64,000 nucleotides of DNA from Candidatus Binatia bacterium (GTDB lineage: Bacteria > Desulfobacterota > Binatia > UBA12015): contig DATCMB010000004.1 of NCBI GenBank assembly GCA_036563615.1, forward strand, positions 533,293-597,292. Direction: 5' to 3'. Positions 10,301-19,065 of the stretch are shown piece by piece. The number at the start of each line of letters is the position of its first letter. The first letter of the stretch is position 1. The notes beneath the pieces were generated by a model that was given only the letters and a program-made list of their open reading frames with translations, had not been told where the DNA came from and did no database searches. The position numbers and the translations under genes were made by a program.

Positions 10301-13300
10301 CCGCCGGACGGCACGTCCGGGATCAACGTCGACACCCTGCAGAACGTCCGCATCGCGAACCTCGTCGTCCAGGGCGGCGCGCAGGGCATCACCGCGATCC
10401 GCGCCAACGGCATCCGCATCACCGGCGTCGCGGTGGTCAGCCCGTCCGCGGTCGGCATCCGGATCCGGCAGACCAACGGCGCCTGGATCGACGGCTCGAT
10501 CGTCACCGGCGCGGGCACCTACGGCATCCTCCTGCCGCGCACGCGCAACGCATACGTGCACAACAACCTGATCTACGCGAACGCCGAGTGGGCCGTGTCG
10601 ATCGACTCCGACGGCTTCGCGACGCAGCCCGGCAACATCGTCGCGTTCAACACCATCCACCAGAACGGCAACGGCGTCCGGCTGCTGAACGCGAGCGGCG
10701 AGATCCGCGACAACAACTTCACCGAGACCGTCGACCTCGCGCTCTACCTCGCGGGGCCGAACATCTCCGTGCACCACAACAACTTCTCGGCGAACGGTCG
10801 CGACCGCGACAAGAAGTCGGAGTACTCCGACACGATCGTGGTCTGGAACAACATCGGGAAGAACCCGCGCTACGAGAAGCCGGCGGGTGCGGACGGCATC
10901 CTCGGTGGCCTCGGCTGGGCGGACGACGACTTCCGCCTCGAGCAGCTCGACGCGGGCGGCGAGTTCGCGAGCCCGGTGGTCGACGCCGGCTCGGGCCCGG
11001 TCACGGCGCTCGACATCGGCGGCACGACGCGCGTCGACGGCGTCCCGGACACCGGCGTCGCCGACATCGGCTTCCACTACGACGCGCCGCCCGCGGTGGC
11101 GCCGCCGACGCCGGTCACGCCGCCGGCGGTGATCACCCACACCTACTACGTCGGGCCGAACGGCAACGACGCGAACAGCACCGTCACCGCGCGCAACCCG
11201 GCGACGCCGTGGAAGACGATCGCCTGGGCGCTGTCGCGCGTCGCCCCCGGCGACACGATCGTCGTGCTGCCGGGCATCTACCCCGAGATCGGCGATCTGC
11301 AGATCGTCGACGCGGGCGTGACGGTGATGGCGCAGGTGCCGGGTCAGGCGGCGATCGTGCTGCCACCCGGGCGCACGGGCTTCGTGGTCGAGCCGGGCGT
11401 CACCGACGTCACGATCGACGGCTTCCAGATCCGCAACGCGTCCAACTCCGGCATCTCGGGCAAGGAAGGCGCGAACAACCTCACGATCCGCAACTGCGCG
11501 GTGATCGGCTCGGCGAACGACGGCATCCGCGTGATCAACGTGAGCGGCGTCACGATCATGGACTCGGTCGTGGCGAGCTCGGGCGAGTCCGGGATCGCGC
11601 TGATCAACACGAGCGACGCGCTCGTGCGCAACAACCTGCTCTACGACAACGGCGAGTGGGGCCTGCACATCGACAGCACCAATGCGGCGCTCTCGACCGG
11701 CAACCTGGTCGCCGAGAACACCGCCGCCTTCAACGTGAACGGCGGCATCCGCCTCGCGAACGCGAACGGCGAGGTGCGCGACAACATCGCGGCGTACGGC
11801 AACATCGGCATCTCGATCCAGCATCCCGCGAACGCCGCGCAGGCGCTGCTGCTGCACAACGGCTTCTTCGCGGTCAACAAGCACCTCGATCCGCCGGAGT
11901 ACGTGTTCTGCGGCGGCTGCGTGCAGAACCTCGAGATCGACCCGCGCTTCGTGAATCCGGCGGGCAACGACGGCGTCCGCGGCGGCAACGGCTGGGCGGA
12001 CGACGACTTCCGCCTCTCGCAGATCGCGGCCGGGCAGAGCTCGCAGAGCGACGCCGTCGACTTCGGCTCGGCGAACGCGAGCGCGCTCGGGGCGACGGGC
12101 ACCACCGCGACCAGCGGCGCGCCCGACGTCGGCGTGGCCGACATCGGCTTCCACTACGCGTCCTCGAGCCGCGCGCTGCCGGTGCCGCCGCCGCCCGGTG
12201 CGCCGACGCCGACCCCGAGCGCGACGCCGACCCCGACGCCCACGCCTACCCCGACGGTGACGGTCACCCCGACGCCGACCCCGACACCGACGGTCACGCC
12301 GACGCCGACTCCGACCGTGACCCCGACGCCGACGGTGACGCCGACGCCCACCGCGACGCCGACGCCGACCGCGACGCCGACGCCCACGCCGACGGCCACA
12401 CCGCCGGGGATCGTGCTCTACGTGAATCCGACGCTCGGCAGCGACGCGCACACGCGCGCGCAGGCGATGTCGCCGCAGACGCCGTGGAAGACGCTACGCC
12501 ACGCGGTGAACCAGGCGGTCGCGGGCGACGTGCTGATGCTCGCGCCGGGCGACTACGTCGAGAGCAACTTCGTGCAGACCCGGGCGCCGATGGTGCGGAT
12601 CCGCGGCACGGGCGCCGATCGCTCGGCGACGCGCATCACCGTGTCGAACGGCAGCGACGTCTTCCGCATCCGTCATCCGGACGTGGTGATCGAGAACCTG
12701 TGGGTCGACGGCGGCCAGAACGGCATCCGGGCGTACAAGAACGCGACCAATCTGCGCCTCGACGGGCTCGCCGTCACGAACTCGGCCGTTGACGGCATCG
12801 TGGTGGAGCACGCAAGAGGCGTCGAGATCCTGCGCACGATCGTCACGGGCGCGAGCAACCACGGCATCCGCACGACCAAGGCGAGGCTCCTGCTGCTCCG
12901 CGACCTCGACGTCTACGCGAACGGCCGCAACGGCCTCGAGCTCTTCGGGGGCAACGCCGAGGCGGCCTTCCTGACCGTCCACGCGAACGGCTTCCGCGGG
13001 ATCCGGGCGACCAAGATCTATCTCCACCTGCACCACAGCCTGCTCACCGACCAGGCCGTCGGCGCCGGGCTGTTCATCGGCAAGGGCAAGAAGGCGGTCA
13101 CGGTCGACCACGTCCTGTTCGCCGGCAATCGCCGCGACATCAACGACACCAACCCGCCGGTCATCGTCCAGCCCCTGCCCGGCACGGTGCTGACCGGCCA
13201 GGATCCGCTCTACGTCGACCCGGACGGCGACGACGGTCAGCTCGGCGGCGCGCACTGGGCCGACGACGACCTGAGCCTCAGGCAGCCACCCGCATACGCG

Positions 13301-13423
13301 GAGACCAGCCCGGCGGTCGACGCCAGCACCTACCTCGCCGCCGACCTCGGGGTCACCGGATCGACGAAATCGTGGGGTGGACCTCCGGATGTCGGGCTGG
13401 CAGACTTCGGAGCACACCGATGA
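4328..13423 (+). CDS. Giant secreted protein of eight tandem right-handed beta-helix modules
   Basis: 3,031 aa from GTG 4328; this start gives [15 protein letters not shown] plus a hydrophobic run ending ASALA, a clean signal peptide. The frame is open 231 bp further upstream, but that stretch reads as non-coding and would bury the signal. Eight modules begin at residues 34, 382, 857, 1216, 1570, 1920, 2273 and 2697. Each opens with a DUF1565-like cap (YYVD...GxD......[11 protein letters not shown]), continues with parallel beta-helix coils ([33 protein letters not shown]) and closes with an AGSGP...DI.G.TR.DG..D.G.AD.GYH cap. Module 2 holds extra coils; a Thr-Pro tract precedes module 8. No membrane anchor, enzyme or sorting motif is visible at the C-terminus (LADFGAHR). 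Likely a surface or extracellular polysaccharide-binding or -cleaving protein, but no catalytic residues can be assigned. Its stop overlaps the next start (ATGA). Confidence 0.88.
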   Translation: MRSETRTSRTCGYASVLVLLVLLLAPASALALDFYVNAATGDDTRSLVQAQSPATPWKTISRALQLVQSGNTIHVAPGLYVESAETRFPGVTLRAMGGGDVVVTPPGNPPTGVGLVVAHHDITVDGITFRGGVHGIRADGADGLDIRNCTAIGQSANGFTVVNTTGAIVQNSVAASAGSRGIFIDHSSEAYVRNNLVYGNGEWGIDLENTNASEPQPPLSTGNVVAFNTVAFNGDVAGEGGLRLRNAIGQVRDNIVVGNVAVGIRLEAPGSAVFRNLLFDNPTPINPSTYPLGEGMLAVDPQLVDPDGPDNVLGGDGYADDDFSLAPTSPAIDAGSGPTDEVDIGGSTTGGPADTGVADLGYHTGAPTSSGAPPMTSGPATYYVDAVLGDDTRTKSEAQSPATPWKSINRALANGNGATTGDTVLVAPGTYVEAVSTAVGGITLRATGEAIVQPPSGSAFDIDVPDFLLDGFTIQGGVHGVRATGADGLTVRRCTITGQNANGVVVLDTTGATIELNVIEGVGQRGVLAQRSSELYIRNNEISSSGEWGIQIDASGLGTTSTGNVVELNTLSGNGATTTTGGIQLVNATGELRDNTFEGGYRAVYALQAPGIVIRRSQMTGQAQNAISLVEASDALIDSNVILNAGGRGIHLRAGSGYVRNNLVVDSGEEGIHLDSSGKDANEQPYPISTGNVVAFNTVVGSGAPGLASGIRLQKAVGEIRDNVVANNPERGIKVDTAPTFIHHNLVFGSLKPFEIDNDQPPVLWANLAADPAFADAANGDYRLLASSPAIDAGSGPVASVDISGSARADGEPDAGTADLGHHVDAEPSTGTPPPPAPTPTPPVPTPTPPPGGGTTYHVDCALGSDSNSNAAAQNPATPWKTLQNAVNRVSFGDVIVVANGTCEITNEVDVDRSGIVLRAAEPFGTLVRRHGNGNAFNIAGDSVTLEGFVIESAQRGVLVANSESSKQIRDVVLRGLHVRPLDTELAGNGITVRDAENITIEDSIVHGALAAGVLLKRVVNAYVRNNLVYGNGFKPGSPDWGISFDNTADDGGHPPVSTGNIAAFNTVYNNRHGLRFVNTAGEIRDNIAAMNTGSGIKFDQGGLATLVHHNDSFGNAINYETPSPFQLWASNLSVDPLFVDPDNDDFRLQQTAAGDPQQSPLVDEGSGPVSELDVTGSTRSDGVADEGIADMGFHYGAMSAGDPGGPTPPPLGSTFYVDCTLGDDNHSKWEAQFPWNAWRTIAFAMSQIESGETVIVRPGVCEEIVTIGRPNVTLRAEERGATIIAAPQDAVGVRVRRDGVVLDGFVVRSNKEGVIVAKANSSEAIANVRVRNLRVGPRTAPAIAQNGIRVVAGIAVIVENSIVEDVAQKGIVFKGGFANYARNNVVVGSGEWGIDFDSGDVGDGFVSPVNVAAFNTLYANGATGAHGGIRFHRASGEIRDNLVVASSGIGIKTDSQPTYVHHNGLFANPRQIDFEGASPPEIWSNVEQDPLLVDPNNGDFRLQHTATGHAADSPMKDAGSGPPAARDISGSTRTDGMPDDGIADIGYHEGAASTTGLPPILTPPSGTTYYVDAQIGSDTRAATDALSPATPWKTITRALAANGAPSGSTVLVQTGTYVEAPKSSKGDIELRAVGTVIVQPPAGQIGITIDHPGFVVEGFTVQGGQHGIRAATADGVVIRDCTTQGQTFNGIYVTDTNGAVIDSNVVRDATQRGILIEKSTGAYVRNNLVRDSGEWGIEFKNGPLPAPSANNVVAFNTVVGSGRLLAAGGIRFDHTTGEIRDNILASNSTIGIETDTAPTLVHHNLIWDSAVELEIESAQPPTLWANLLATPPGFVDAEAGNFRLQHAAAGQPSTSAAVNAGSGNVGTRDISGTTRSDGVADDGVADLGYHAQAQPTDGTPPPFATPPDEVPQPGTGPTYYVNPTTGSNARSLVEARSPETPWQTIGHAMSRVSPGDVIVLQPGTYFEQADFAQHAVTLRGEGALGDVVIVPPDGTSGINVDTLQNVRIANLVVQGGAQGITAIRANGIRITGVAVVSPSAVGIRIRQTNGAWIDGSIVTGAGTYGILLPRTRNAYVHNNLIYANAEWAVSIDSDGFATQPGNIVAFNTIHQNGNGVRLLNASGEIRDNNFTETVDLALYLAGPNISVHHNNFSANGRDRDKKSEYSDTIVVWNNIGKNPRYEKPAGADGILGGLGWADDDFRLEQLDAGGEFASPVVDAGSGPVTALDIGGTTRVDGVPDTGVADIGFHYDAPPAVAPPTPVTPPAVITHTYYVGPNGNDANSTVTARNPATPWKTIAWALSRVAPGDTIVVLPGIYPEIGDLQIVDAGVTVMAQVPGQAAIVLPPGRTGFVVEPGVTDVTIDGFQIRNASNSGISGKEGANNLTIRNCAVIGSANDGIRVINVSGVTIMDSVVASSGESGIALINTSDALVRNNLLYDNGEWGLHIDSTNAALSTGNLVAENTAAFNVNGGIRLANANGEVRDNIAAYGNIGISIQHPANAAQALLLHNGFFAVNKHLDPPEYVFCGGCVQNLEIDPRFVNPAGNDGVRGGNGWADDDFRLSQIAAGQSSQSDAVDFGSANASALGATGTTATSGAPDVGVADIGFHYASSSRALPVPPPPGAPTPTPSATPTPTPTPTPTVTVTPTPTPTPTVTPTPTPTVTPTPTVTPTPTATPTPTATPTPTPTATPPGIVLYVNPTLGSDAHTRAQAMSPQTPWKTLRHAVNQAVAGDVLMLAPGDYVESNFVQTRAPMVRIRGTGADRSATRITVSNGSDVFRIRHPDVVIENLWVDGGQNGIRAYKNATNLRLDGLAVTNSAVDGIVVEHARGVEILRTIVTGASNHGIRTTKARLLLLRDLDVYANGRNGLELFGGNAEAAFLTVHANGFRGIRATKIYLHLHHSLLTDQAVGAGLFIGKGKKAVTVDHVLFAGNRRDINDTNPPVIVQPLPGTVLTGQDPLYVDPDGDDGQLGGAHWADDDLSLRQPPAYAETSPAVDASTYLAADLGVTGSTKSWGGPPDVGLADFGAHR
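4427..13420 (+). repeat. Eight in-frame tandem copies of a ~350-codon beta-helix module
   Basis: Module starts at 4427, 5471, 6896, 7973, 9035, 10085, 11144 and 12416, spaced 1044, 1425, 1077, 1062, 1050, 1059 and 1272 bp. The PATPWKTI box recurs in nearly every copy (WNAWRTI in module 4, PETPWQTI in module 6, PQTPWKTL in module 8). Inter-module linkers are short and rich in Pro, Thr and Gly. The copies are clearly diverged, so the array grew by duplication long ago and is retained. Confidence 0.9.
12203..12408 (+). repeat. Thr-Pro low-complexity linker between modules 7 and 8
   Basis: About 69 codons made almost entirely of Pro and Thr (with a few Val, Ala, Ser), encoded by imperfect ccgacg/ccgacc hexanucleotide repeats at roughly residues 2626-2694. 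Such linkers usually act as extended spacers that set a terminal domain apart from the rest of an exported protein. A shorter PTPTPP linker precedes module 3 (about 6830-6890). Confidence 0.9.
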
Positions 13424-13830
13424 GGTTCGCCAAGCACTCCTTGCTCGCGCTCGCGGCGCTGCTCGCGGCCGCCGTCGCGGTGCCGCCGAACGACGCGGAA
13501 GCAGGCAAGTACGGCGAGGGCGGACGCATCTACAAGCCGTCGCGTCTGCGCACGCCGCGCGAGCCTCGTCCGCCGGGACGCCGCCTGCAGCGTCCGCAGA
13601 TCCCCGAGCCGGAGCAGCGCATCCCGCTGCGCTCGTCGGCGATCATCCCGAACCCCGAGCCGAACAAGCGCGGCGGCAGCGGCTACGTGCGCAAGGGCAA
13701 GTACTTCTACGAGACGCCGAAGGACATCGAGCTCAAGCGGCTGAAGGGCCGGAGCGGCTACAAGCCGACGGTGCCCCGTCCCGAGGTGCTCGGCACCGAG
13801 CGTCGCGCGAAGGACGGTCGGCGACGCTGA
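13420..13830 (+). CDS. Small basic secreted protein coupled to the giant beta-helix gene
   Basis: 136 aa. MRFAKHS and a long Ala/Leu stretch form a signal peptide with likely cleavage near NDAEAG (about residue 29). The mature part is very rich in Arg, Lys, Pro and Gly ([32 protein letters not shown]) and ends KDGRRR. The ATG at 13420 overlaps the TGA of the giant gene in an ATGA, implying translational coupling and a shared function, for example as a cationic partner or linker to a surface polymer. No family is recognised. The charge and lack of hydrophobic segments suggest disorder. The frame is open upstream of the ATG, but those codons lie inside the giant gene. Confidence 0.75.
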   Translation: MRFAKHSLLALAALLAAAVAVPPNDAEAGKYGEGGRIYKPSRLRTPREPRPPGRRLQRPQIPEPEQRIPLRSSAIIPNPEPNKRGGSGYVRKGKYFYETPKDIELKRLKGRSGYKPTVPRPEVLGTERRAKDGRRR

Positions 13831-13881
13831 CCATCGTCTCGCCCGCTCGAGCTCGAGCTTGGTCGATTCACACGCCGCCCC

Positions 13882-13910
13882 TTGCAACGCGGCTTCGCCC
13901 TGGCGATAAG
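13882..13910 (+). promoter_or_regulatory. Possible promoter of fabI
   Basis: TTGCAA (13882-13887), 17-bp spacer, GATAAG (13905-13910), ending 5 bp before the ATG at 13916. The predicted start site lies at the start codon, so the transcript would be leaderless. The -10 is poor, and the call rests on geometry shared with other genes here. Confidence 0.3.
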
Positions 13911-13915
13911 CCCGC

Positions 13916-14683
13916 ATGCCTTTGCTCGAGGGAGCACGCGCACTCGTCATCGGCGTCGCGAACGAGCGCAGCATCGCCTGGGGCATCGCGCAGGCGCTCG
14001 CGCGCGAGGGCGCACGCCTCGGCTTCACGTACCTCGGTGAGACGCTCGAGCGTCGGGTGCGTCCGCTCGCGGAGAGCCTCTCCGCCGACCTGATCGCGCC
14101 GTGCGACGTCCAGGACGACGCGCAGATCGACGCGCTGTTCGCCGAGGTGGACCGCGTGTGGGGCGGGCTCGACGTGCTGATCCACGCGGTCGCGTTCGCG
14201 AACCGCGAGGACCTCTCGGGACGCTTCCTCGACACCAGCCGGCAGGGCTTTCACCTCGCGCTCGACGTCAGCGCCTACTCGCTGGTCGCGCTCGCGCGCG
14301 CGTCGGCGCCGCGCATGAAGAACGGCGGCAGCATCCTGACGCTGAGCTTCGCCGGCAGCCAGCGCGTGTTCCCGAACTACAACGTCATGGGCGTCGCCAA
14401 GGCCGCGCTCGAGGCGGAGGTGCGCTACCTCGCCGCGGAGCTCGGCGAGTCCGGGATCCGCGTCAACGCGATCAGCGCCGGGCCGATCAAGACGCTGTCG
14501 GCGGCCGGCATCAAGGGCTTCCGCGACATGCTGCACTACGCCGGCGAGCGCTCGCCGCTGAAGCGCAACGTCTCGCTGGAGGACGTCGCGGGGATGGCGC
14601 TCGCGCTCGTCGGACCGGGCGGCGCCGGCGTCACGGGCCAGGTGATCTACGTCGACGCCGGGCTCAGCATCCTCGGCGTGTGA
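13916..14683 (+). CDS. fabI: Enoyl-[acyl-carrier-protein] reductase (NADH) FabI
   Basis: A 255-aa short-chain dehydrogenase that performs the last reduction of each fatty-acid elongation cycle. The FabI-type divergent nucleotide motif is at the N-terminus (LVIGVANERSIAWGIAQAL, residues 10-28). The catalytic Tyr-x6-Lys is Y155...K162 in NYNVMGVAKAALEA, and ISAGPIKTLSAAGI is the FabI substrate-loop segment. The position equal to E. coli Tyr146 is Phe145 (LTLSFAGSQR), a substitution that leaves the proton-donor tyrosine intact. There is no Shine-Dalgarno before the ATG. The gene stands alone, followed by a micro-ORF on the same strand. Length and C-terminus (VIYVDAGLSILGV) are normal for the family. 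Confidence 0.95.
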   Translation: MPLLEGARALVIGVANERSIAWGIAQALAREGARLGFTYLGETLERRVRPLAESLSADLIAPCDVQDDAQIDALFAEVDRVWGGLDVLIHAVAFANREDLSGRFLDTSRQGFHLALDVSAYSLVALARASAPRMKNGGSILTLSFAGSQRVFPNYNVMGVAKAALEAEVRYLAAELGESGIRVNAISAGPIKTLSAAGIKGFRDMLHYAGERSPLKRNVSLEDVAGMALALVGPGGAGVTGQVIYVDAGLSILGV

Positions 14684-14726
14684 GCAGGTTCTCGCGGCGC
14701 CCGCGCGACGAGCAAGGAAGGCCCGC

Positions 14727-14804
14727 TTGAGCGTCACCGCCTGGGTGGTCCTGATCCTCGCCGCCGTCGCCGGCGCGGCGCTGATCTACAAGCTCAGCGC
14801 CTGA
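14727..14804 (+). CDS. Putative 25-aa single-pass membrane microprotein
   Basis: TTG start at 14727 with AAGGAAG (14714-14720) at good spacing. The product, (M)SVTAWVVLILAAVAGAALIY and then KLSA, is one uninterrupted membrane helix with a basic C-terminal end. It lies 43 bp after fabI on the same strand and 13 bp before the convergent TolC stop. The combination of a Shine-Dalgarno and a perfect hydrophobic helix makes it credible, but so short an ORF can arise by chance. No family recognised. Confidence 0.45.
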   Translation: MSVTAWVVLILAAVAGAALIYKLSA

Positions 14805-14817
14805 GCCGCGCCGTCGC

Positions 14818-16326
14818 TCAGCGCTTCTCTTTCTTGACCGAGATCTCGACGCCGCTCACGCGCTCGAACTCGGCGACCGCGATGTTGTAGTCGCGCAGCT
14901 GCTCGTAGTAGTGGCCCGAGACCTGCGCGTAGTTCGAGAGGCCCTGCAGGATCTCCGACGCGTCGCCGATGCCGATGTCGAAGTTGGTCACGGAGAGCGT
15001 CAGGATCGCGCGCCCTGCGCTGCGTCCGTCCTCGAGCTTGTCGAGCGCCTCCTTGGTCTCGATCACCTTCCGGTAGGCGGTCTCGAGCTCGAGCGCGAGG
15101 CCGTCCTGCGCCATGCGCCGCTGCGCCTCGAGCTTGCCGAGCTCGGCGCGCGTCGCCTCGACCTTCGCCGCCGTGATGTGGAAGTTCAGCGGCCAGCGGA
15201 TGCCGAACACGCCGCCGGGGCCGCGCTGGTAGTTGAACTGGTCCCAGGCGAACGGGTTGAGCTGACGGTCGTTGCGCGGCGCGTAGCTGTAGCTGAACGA
15301 GCCCGTCAAGAAGAACATCGGATAGTAGTCCGCCTCGATCGTCTTGACTTCCTCGGCCTTGGCGGCGATCCCGGCCTCGAGCTGCTTCCAGGCGGGGTTC
15401 TTGTCGTAGAGCTGGCCGAGGTAGTGCTCGAGCGGCTCGAGCCGGATCTCGACGGGCTCGAGGAAGCGCTCGGCGACGTCGAGCGGCGCCTTGCGGTCCT
15501 CGCCGATCAGCATGCGCAGCGCTTCGAGCGCGGACTGCGCGCCGGTCTCGATCCTCGGGACCTCCTTGGCGATCTCGGCGAGCGCGACGCGCAGGTAGAG
15601 GATGTCGAGCTCGGTGATGTCCGGGTCGCCGCTCTCGCGGCGCTCGTTCGCGGTCTCGAGCGCGTCCTCGAAGGAGTCGCGCGCCTCGACCAGGATGCCC
15701 TGCACCGAGCGCGACAGGAGGACGTTGTAGTACAGGGTCTTCACCTGCAGGACGACGTCCGCCGCCTTGCCCTCGCTCGCGGCGATCTCCTGCTCGACGG
15801 CGTGCGTCGCCGCCGCGATCCCCGAGGTGAGCTTCCCCCAGGTGAACAGCGGCTGGACGAGGGTGACGTCGACGCTGGTGAACGGTCCGTAGCGGCTCGT
15901 GTCGACGGTGTCGCGCGGCTCGAGCACCGTACCGCGGTAGGCCGGCGCGACGCCGAGCAGGTTCAGCGCCTCGAACTGGGGCACGAAGCGCGACGCCTTG
16001 GCCTCGCGTAGCTTCGCCTGGCGGGCCGCGACGTCCCAGCGCGCGACCGCGAGCTCGGGCGCCGCCTCGAGCGCGCGGCGCACGAACTCGTCGAGCGTGA
16101 GCTTGTCAACCTTCGGCGCGGCCTGCGCGGCACCGGCGCCGTTCTCGCCGGACGGCGCGATCTCGAGTCGAGCGGCGGAGGCGTCGGCGGACGCGCCGAC
16201 GTCCGCAGACGCGCCGGTCTCTGCCCTACCCGACGCCGCGGCCGCGAGCACGAGCACGCAGGCGACCGCGAGGGCGCGAGCCGCGCTCTTCTCTCCCCCT
16301 TCGGATCTCCCCCGCCTCGCTCTCAC
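14818..16326 (-). CDS. TolC-family outer-membrane efflux protein
   Basis: 502 aa from GTG 16326, which overlaps the permease stop (GTGA). The first residues (RARRGRSEGGEKSAARA, then a long Ala/Val/Leu run ending AASGRAE) form a signal peptide; the frame continues upstream only as a shadow of the permease gene. After an Ala-rich linker come the two outer-membrane efflux repeats: TLDEFVRRALEAAPELAVARWDV at the N-terminal helix start, a VQPLFTWGKLTSGIAAA turn, long heptad-rich helices, and a second repeat around DKNPAWKQLEAGIAAKAEEV. It is the last gene of the ATPase-MlaC-permease run and would be that exporter's outer-membrane duct. Confidence 0.85.
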   Translation of the reverse strand: MRARRGRSEGGEKSAARALAVACVLVLAAAASGRAETGASADVGASADASAARLEIAPSGENGAGAAQAAPKVDKLTLDEFVRRALEAAPELAVARWDVAARQAKLREAKASRFVPQFEALNLLGVAPAYRGTVLEPRDTVDTSRYGPFTSVDVTLVQPLFTWGKLTSGIAAATHAVEQEIAASEGKAADVVLQVKTLYYNVLLSRSVQGILVEARDSFEDALETANERRESGDPDITELDILYLRVALAEIAKEVPRIETGAQSALEALRMLIGEDRKAPLDVAERFLEPVEIRLEPLEHYLGQLYDKNPAWKQLEAGIAAKAEEVKTIEADYYPMFFLTGSFSYSYAPRNDRQLNPFAWDQFNYQRGPGGVFGIRWPLNFHITAAKVEATRAELGKLEAQRRMAQDGLALELETAYRKVIETKEALDKLEDGRSAGRAILTLSVTNFDIGIGDASEILQGLSNYAQVSGHYYEQLRDYNIAVAEFERVSGVEISVKKEKR

Positions 16327-17420
16327 CGCGCGCTGTGTCTGGTGCGGAACAACCACAGCCCGATCGCCAACGTCACGAGCCCGTAGAGCAGCAGCACCGA
16401 CACCGGCTCGACGATCGCCGCCAGGCCACGGCCGCGTAGCACCAGGTCGTTCATGCCACGCATCGCCCACGTGGTGAAGACGATTGGCGAGATCTCGCGC
16501 ATCCACTCCGGCGTGATGGACTGCGGCCACCAGAGGCCGCCGAGCGCCGAGAAGGCCATCACCACCGCGAGGCTCATCGGCTGGGTCTGCTCGCGGGTGC
16601 GCGCGATGCCGGCGATCACGAGCCCGAGCGAAACGCAGACGAACACCACCGCGCAGGTCAGCAGGAAGAACGCCAGCACCGACGAGCCGAGCGAGACGTT
16701 GAACACGAAGTGGCCCCAGATGAACAGGACCAGCATCTGCACGACGCCCATCACGAAGCGGGCGCCGAGCTTGCCGATCAGCATCCAGGTGAAGCCCGCG
16801 GGGGCGACCAGCAGCCGTGGGAGAGTTCCCCAGTCGCGCTCGTCGTGCAGCCCCATCGCGGTCGAGAAGATGACCGCGAGCAGCACGAACATGATCGAGA
16901 AGCCGGGGACGTTCTGCTCGAAGGACGTGACGGAGATGCGGTTCCCCGTCAGGTTCTGCTCCTTCATCACGATGCGGTCTTCGGCCAGCGGGTCGGCGAG
17001 CGCTGCCGCGTCCTTGTCCATCAGCAGCAACAGCACCTTGACCTGGTTCAGGTCGACGGCCTGCGCCGGGTCGGTGAGCAGCGTGATCTCGCTCGGCCGG
17101 CCCTGCAGGTAGGCCTTGCTCATGCCCTCCGGGAAGACGATCGCCGCCGGCGCCCGGTTCTGGTCGCGGACCATGCGGATCGCCGCCTCGCGCGGCATCT
17201 CCACCGGGTCGGCGTGCTTCGACAGCAGCTTGATGAACGAGCTCGCGACCGGCCCCTGGTCGTCGTTGACGATCGGGATGGTGAGCTTCTGCCCCTCGTC
17301 GCTGTCGAACAGCGCGCTCGCGATGATCGAGATGACGACGATCGGGACGAGAATGAAGAACAGCAGCGCCCAGCGGTCGCGGAAGATCAGCCGCAGGTCC
17401 TTGAGGAAGACCGCAACCAT
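16323..17420 (-). CDS. ABC-2 type transporter permease
   Basis: 365 aa. Topology is that of ABC-2/YhhJ-type permeases: one N-terminal helix (about 18-38, WALLFFILVPIVVISIIAS), a 140-residue extracytoplasmic domain, then five helices, with the conserved HDERDWGTLPRLLVAP connector and a SALGGLWWP re-entrant region before the last two. It pairs with the ATPase encoded two genes upstream. The start is ATG 17420; the stop overlaps the TolC start by 4 bp. Substrate cannot be read from sequence; lipids, polysaccharide or drugs are all possible, and the MlaC-like partner favours a lipid. Confidence 0.88.
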   Translation of the reverse strand: MVAVFLKDLRLIFRDRWALLFFILVPIVVISIIASALFDSDEGQKLTIPIVNDDQGPVASSFIKLLSKHADPVEMPREAAIRMVRDQNRAPAAIVFPEGMSKAYLQGRPSEITLLTDPAQAVDLNQVKVLLLLMDKDAAALADPLAEDRIVMKEQNLTGNRISVTSFEQNVPGFSIMFVLLAVIFSTAMGLHDERDWGTLPRLLVAPAGFTWMLIGKLGARFVMGVVQMLVLFIWGHFVFNVSLGSSVLAFFLLTCAVVFVCVSLGLVIAGIARTREQTQPMSLAVVMAFSALGGLWWPQSITPEWMREISPIVFTTWAMRGMNDLVLRGRGLAAIVEPVSVLLLYGLVTLAIGLWLFRTRHSAR

Positions 17421-17426
17421 GCGCCG

Positions 17427-18059
17427 TCAGTCGGTCCCGCCGCTCGAATCGCCGCTCTTCAACTTGTTGCGCAGCTGCGTCAGCAGCTCGTCGAACGACC
17501 GCTTGGCGAGCGCCCGATCGAACTGCGACTTGAAGTTCTCCGCCAGGCTGACGCCCTCGATCCGGATGTCGGTGGCGATCCAGCCCTTGGACTTGCGCTC
17601 GAGGTCGTAGTCGACGGCGAACTTGTCGCGCGGCGTGACGATGAAGGTGTTCACCGTCGCCTTATCGCCGCTCACCTTCTCGGCCCCGTACTCGAAGTCG
17701 GGCGCCTCGAAGAGCAGCAGCCGCTGCACGTAGGTGCGGATGAAGAGCTCGCGGAACAGGTCGAGGAACTCGCGCTTCTGCGCCTCGGTCTTGCCGTCGA
17801 TGTGCTTGCCGATCGACTTGTAGCCGAGGGCGTCGGTGTCGAGGAAGCCGCGCAGCAGCTCCTTGAGCTTCGCGAGCTTGGTGTTGTGGTCGCCGGTGCC
17901 CGTGACGATCTTGTTCGACGCGCTCAGCGTCTTGCGCACGGTCTCCATCGGCGAGTCGCCCTGCGCGACGACGTACGCGGGGGCGAGCGCCACGACGGCG
18001 GCCGCAGCGAGCGCGAGCACGAAGCCCCTCGCGCGGCGGTGGTTCACCAGCTGGTTCAC
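17427..18059 (-). CDS. MlaC/Ttg2D-like periplasmic phospholipid-binding protein
   Basis: 210 aa from GTG 18059, which shares one base with the ATPase stop; GTG 18047 is an alternative. A signal peptide (FVLALAAAAVVALAPAYVVAQ) is followed by the MlaC-type fold: ETVRKTLSASNKIV, KELLRGFLDTDALGYKSIGKH, EFLDLFRELFIRTYVQRLLLF, then the beta-sheet region with DYDLERKSKGWIATDIRIEGVSLAENFKSQF cut across two conserved strands. MlaC proteins ferry phospholipids between membranes. Here the gene sits inside an ABC-2/TolC operon rather than with mlaD, mlaE and mlaF, which suggests a tripartite exporter with a lipid-binding periplasmic subunit. Confidence 0.85.
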   Translation of the reverse strand: MNQLVNHRRARGFVLALAAAAVVALAPAYVVAQGDSPMETVRKTLSASNKIVTGTGDHNTKLAKLKELLRGFLDTDALGYKSIGKHIDGKTEAQKREFLDLFRELFIRTYVQRLLLFEAPDFEYGAEKVSGDKATVNTFIVTPRDKFAVDYDLERKSKGWIATDIRIEGVSLAENFKSQFDRALAKRSFDELLTQLRNKLKSGDSSGGTD

Positions 18060-18991
18060 TAGTCCCTCAGATCCTTCCCGGTCAGCTCGATGAACACCGT
18101 GTCGAGCGAGACCGGCGCGACGCGGACCTGCACGATCAACCCCTGCAGGTCCGGACGGTTGCACATCAAGCGGGGCAGGACCTCCTCGGCGCGCGAGGTG
18201 TAGACGCGCAGCAGCGGACCGCTCTGCTCGCAGCGCTGCACGCCCTCGACCGAGGAGACGTCGACGCGCGGCGCCGGCTGCCGCAAGCGCAGCTCGATCA
18301 CCTCGCTGGTCTTCGACAGGCCGAGCAGCTCCGGGACGGTGCCGAGCGCGACCACGTTGCCCTCGTCCATGATCGCGATGCGGTCGCACAGGTCCTCGGC
18401 CTCGGCAAGGTAGTGCGTCGTGTAAAGAATCGTGACCCCCTGCGCGCGCAGCCGCCGGACGGCTTCGAAGATGTGCACGCGCGACTGCGGGTCGACGCCG
18501 ACGGTCGGCTCGTCGAGCAGCACGAGGCGCGGCCCGCTGACCAGCGCGCAGCCGAGGTTCAGTCGCCGACGCATGCCGCCCGAGTAGGTCGCGACGCGAT
18601 CGTCCTTGCGGCTCGTGAGCTCGACGGCGTCGAGCGCTTCGGCGATGCGCTTCGGACGCTCGGCCGCCGGCACGCCGTAGAGGCGCGCGAAGAACTCGAG
18701 GTTCTCGGCGGCGGTGAGCGACGGGTAGAGCGCTTCCTCCTGCGGCGCGACGTTCAGCAAGCGGCGCGCGGCGTGCACCTCGCGCACGACGTGCTTGCCG
18801 AACACCCACGCGTCGCCGTCGGTCGGACGGATGCGCGTCGAGATCATCGACAGCGTCGTCGTCTTGCCCGCACCATTCGGTCCGAGCAGGCCGAAGATCT
18901 CCCCCTCGTTGACCTCCAGCGACACCCCCCGAACCGCCTCGCGGCCGTCGTAGGAGCGGCGAAGGTTCTTCGTCACCACGGCCGCGGCCAT
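18059..18991 (-). CDS. ABC transporter ATP-binding protein (ABC-2 family)
   Basis: 310 aa. Walker A GPNGAGKTTT (about residues 38-47), Q-loop VAPQEEALYPSLTAAENL, signature YSGGMRRRLNLG, Walker B LVLLDEPTVGVD and the H-loop YTTHYLAEAE are all intact, so it should hydrolyse ATP. The 90-residue C-terminal part is the usual DrrA/CcmA-like extension. It is the first gene of the four-gene exporter run, 74 bp downstream of purA with no obvious promoter in the gap, so co-transcription from the purA side is possible. Confidence 0.92.
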   Translation of the reverse strand: MAAAVVTKNLRRSYDGREAVRGVSLEVNEGEIFGLLGPNGAGKTTTLSMISTRIRPTDGDAWVFGKHVVREVHAARRLLNVAPQEEALYPSLTAAENLEFFARLYGVPAAERPKRIAEALDAVELTSRKDDRVATYSGGMRRRLNLGCALVSGPRLVLLDEPTVGVDPQSRVHIFEAVRRLRAQGVTILYTTHYLAEAEDLCDRIAIMDEGNVVALGTVPELLGLSKTSEVIELRLRQPAPRVDVSSVEGVQRCEQSGPLLRVYTSRAEEVLPRLMCNRPDLQGLIVQVRVAPVSLDTVFIELTGKDLRD

Positions 18992-19065
18992 CCCCTTCGA
19001 GCCGTATCCGTCCCCTGGGATGGGGTCAATTGGTGGTCAGTTCTTCGCGCAAGATAGCGTCGCGC

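Noticed and set aside
12203..12408. CRISPR or minisatellite array
   Set aside because: The repeats are hexanucleotide codon repeats encoding an in-frame Thr-Pro linker, with no spacer structure.
4415..12451. A 2,678-codon open frame antisense to the giant beta-helix gene
   Set aside because: Arg/Ala/Asp/His-rich with no protein-family character. It follows from the extreme third-position GC bias and the absence of TTA, CTA and TCA codons on the coding strand.
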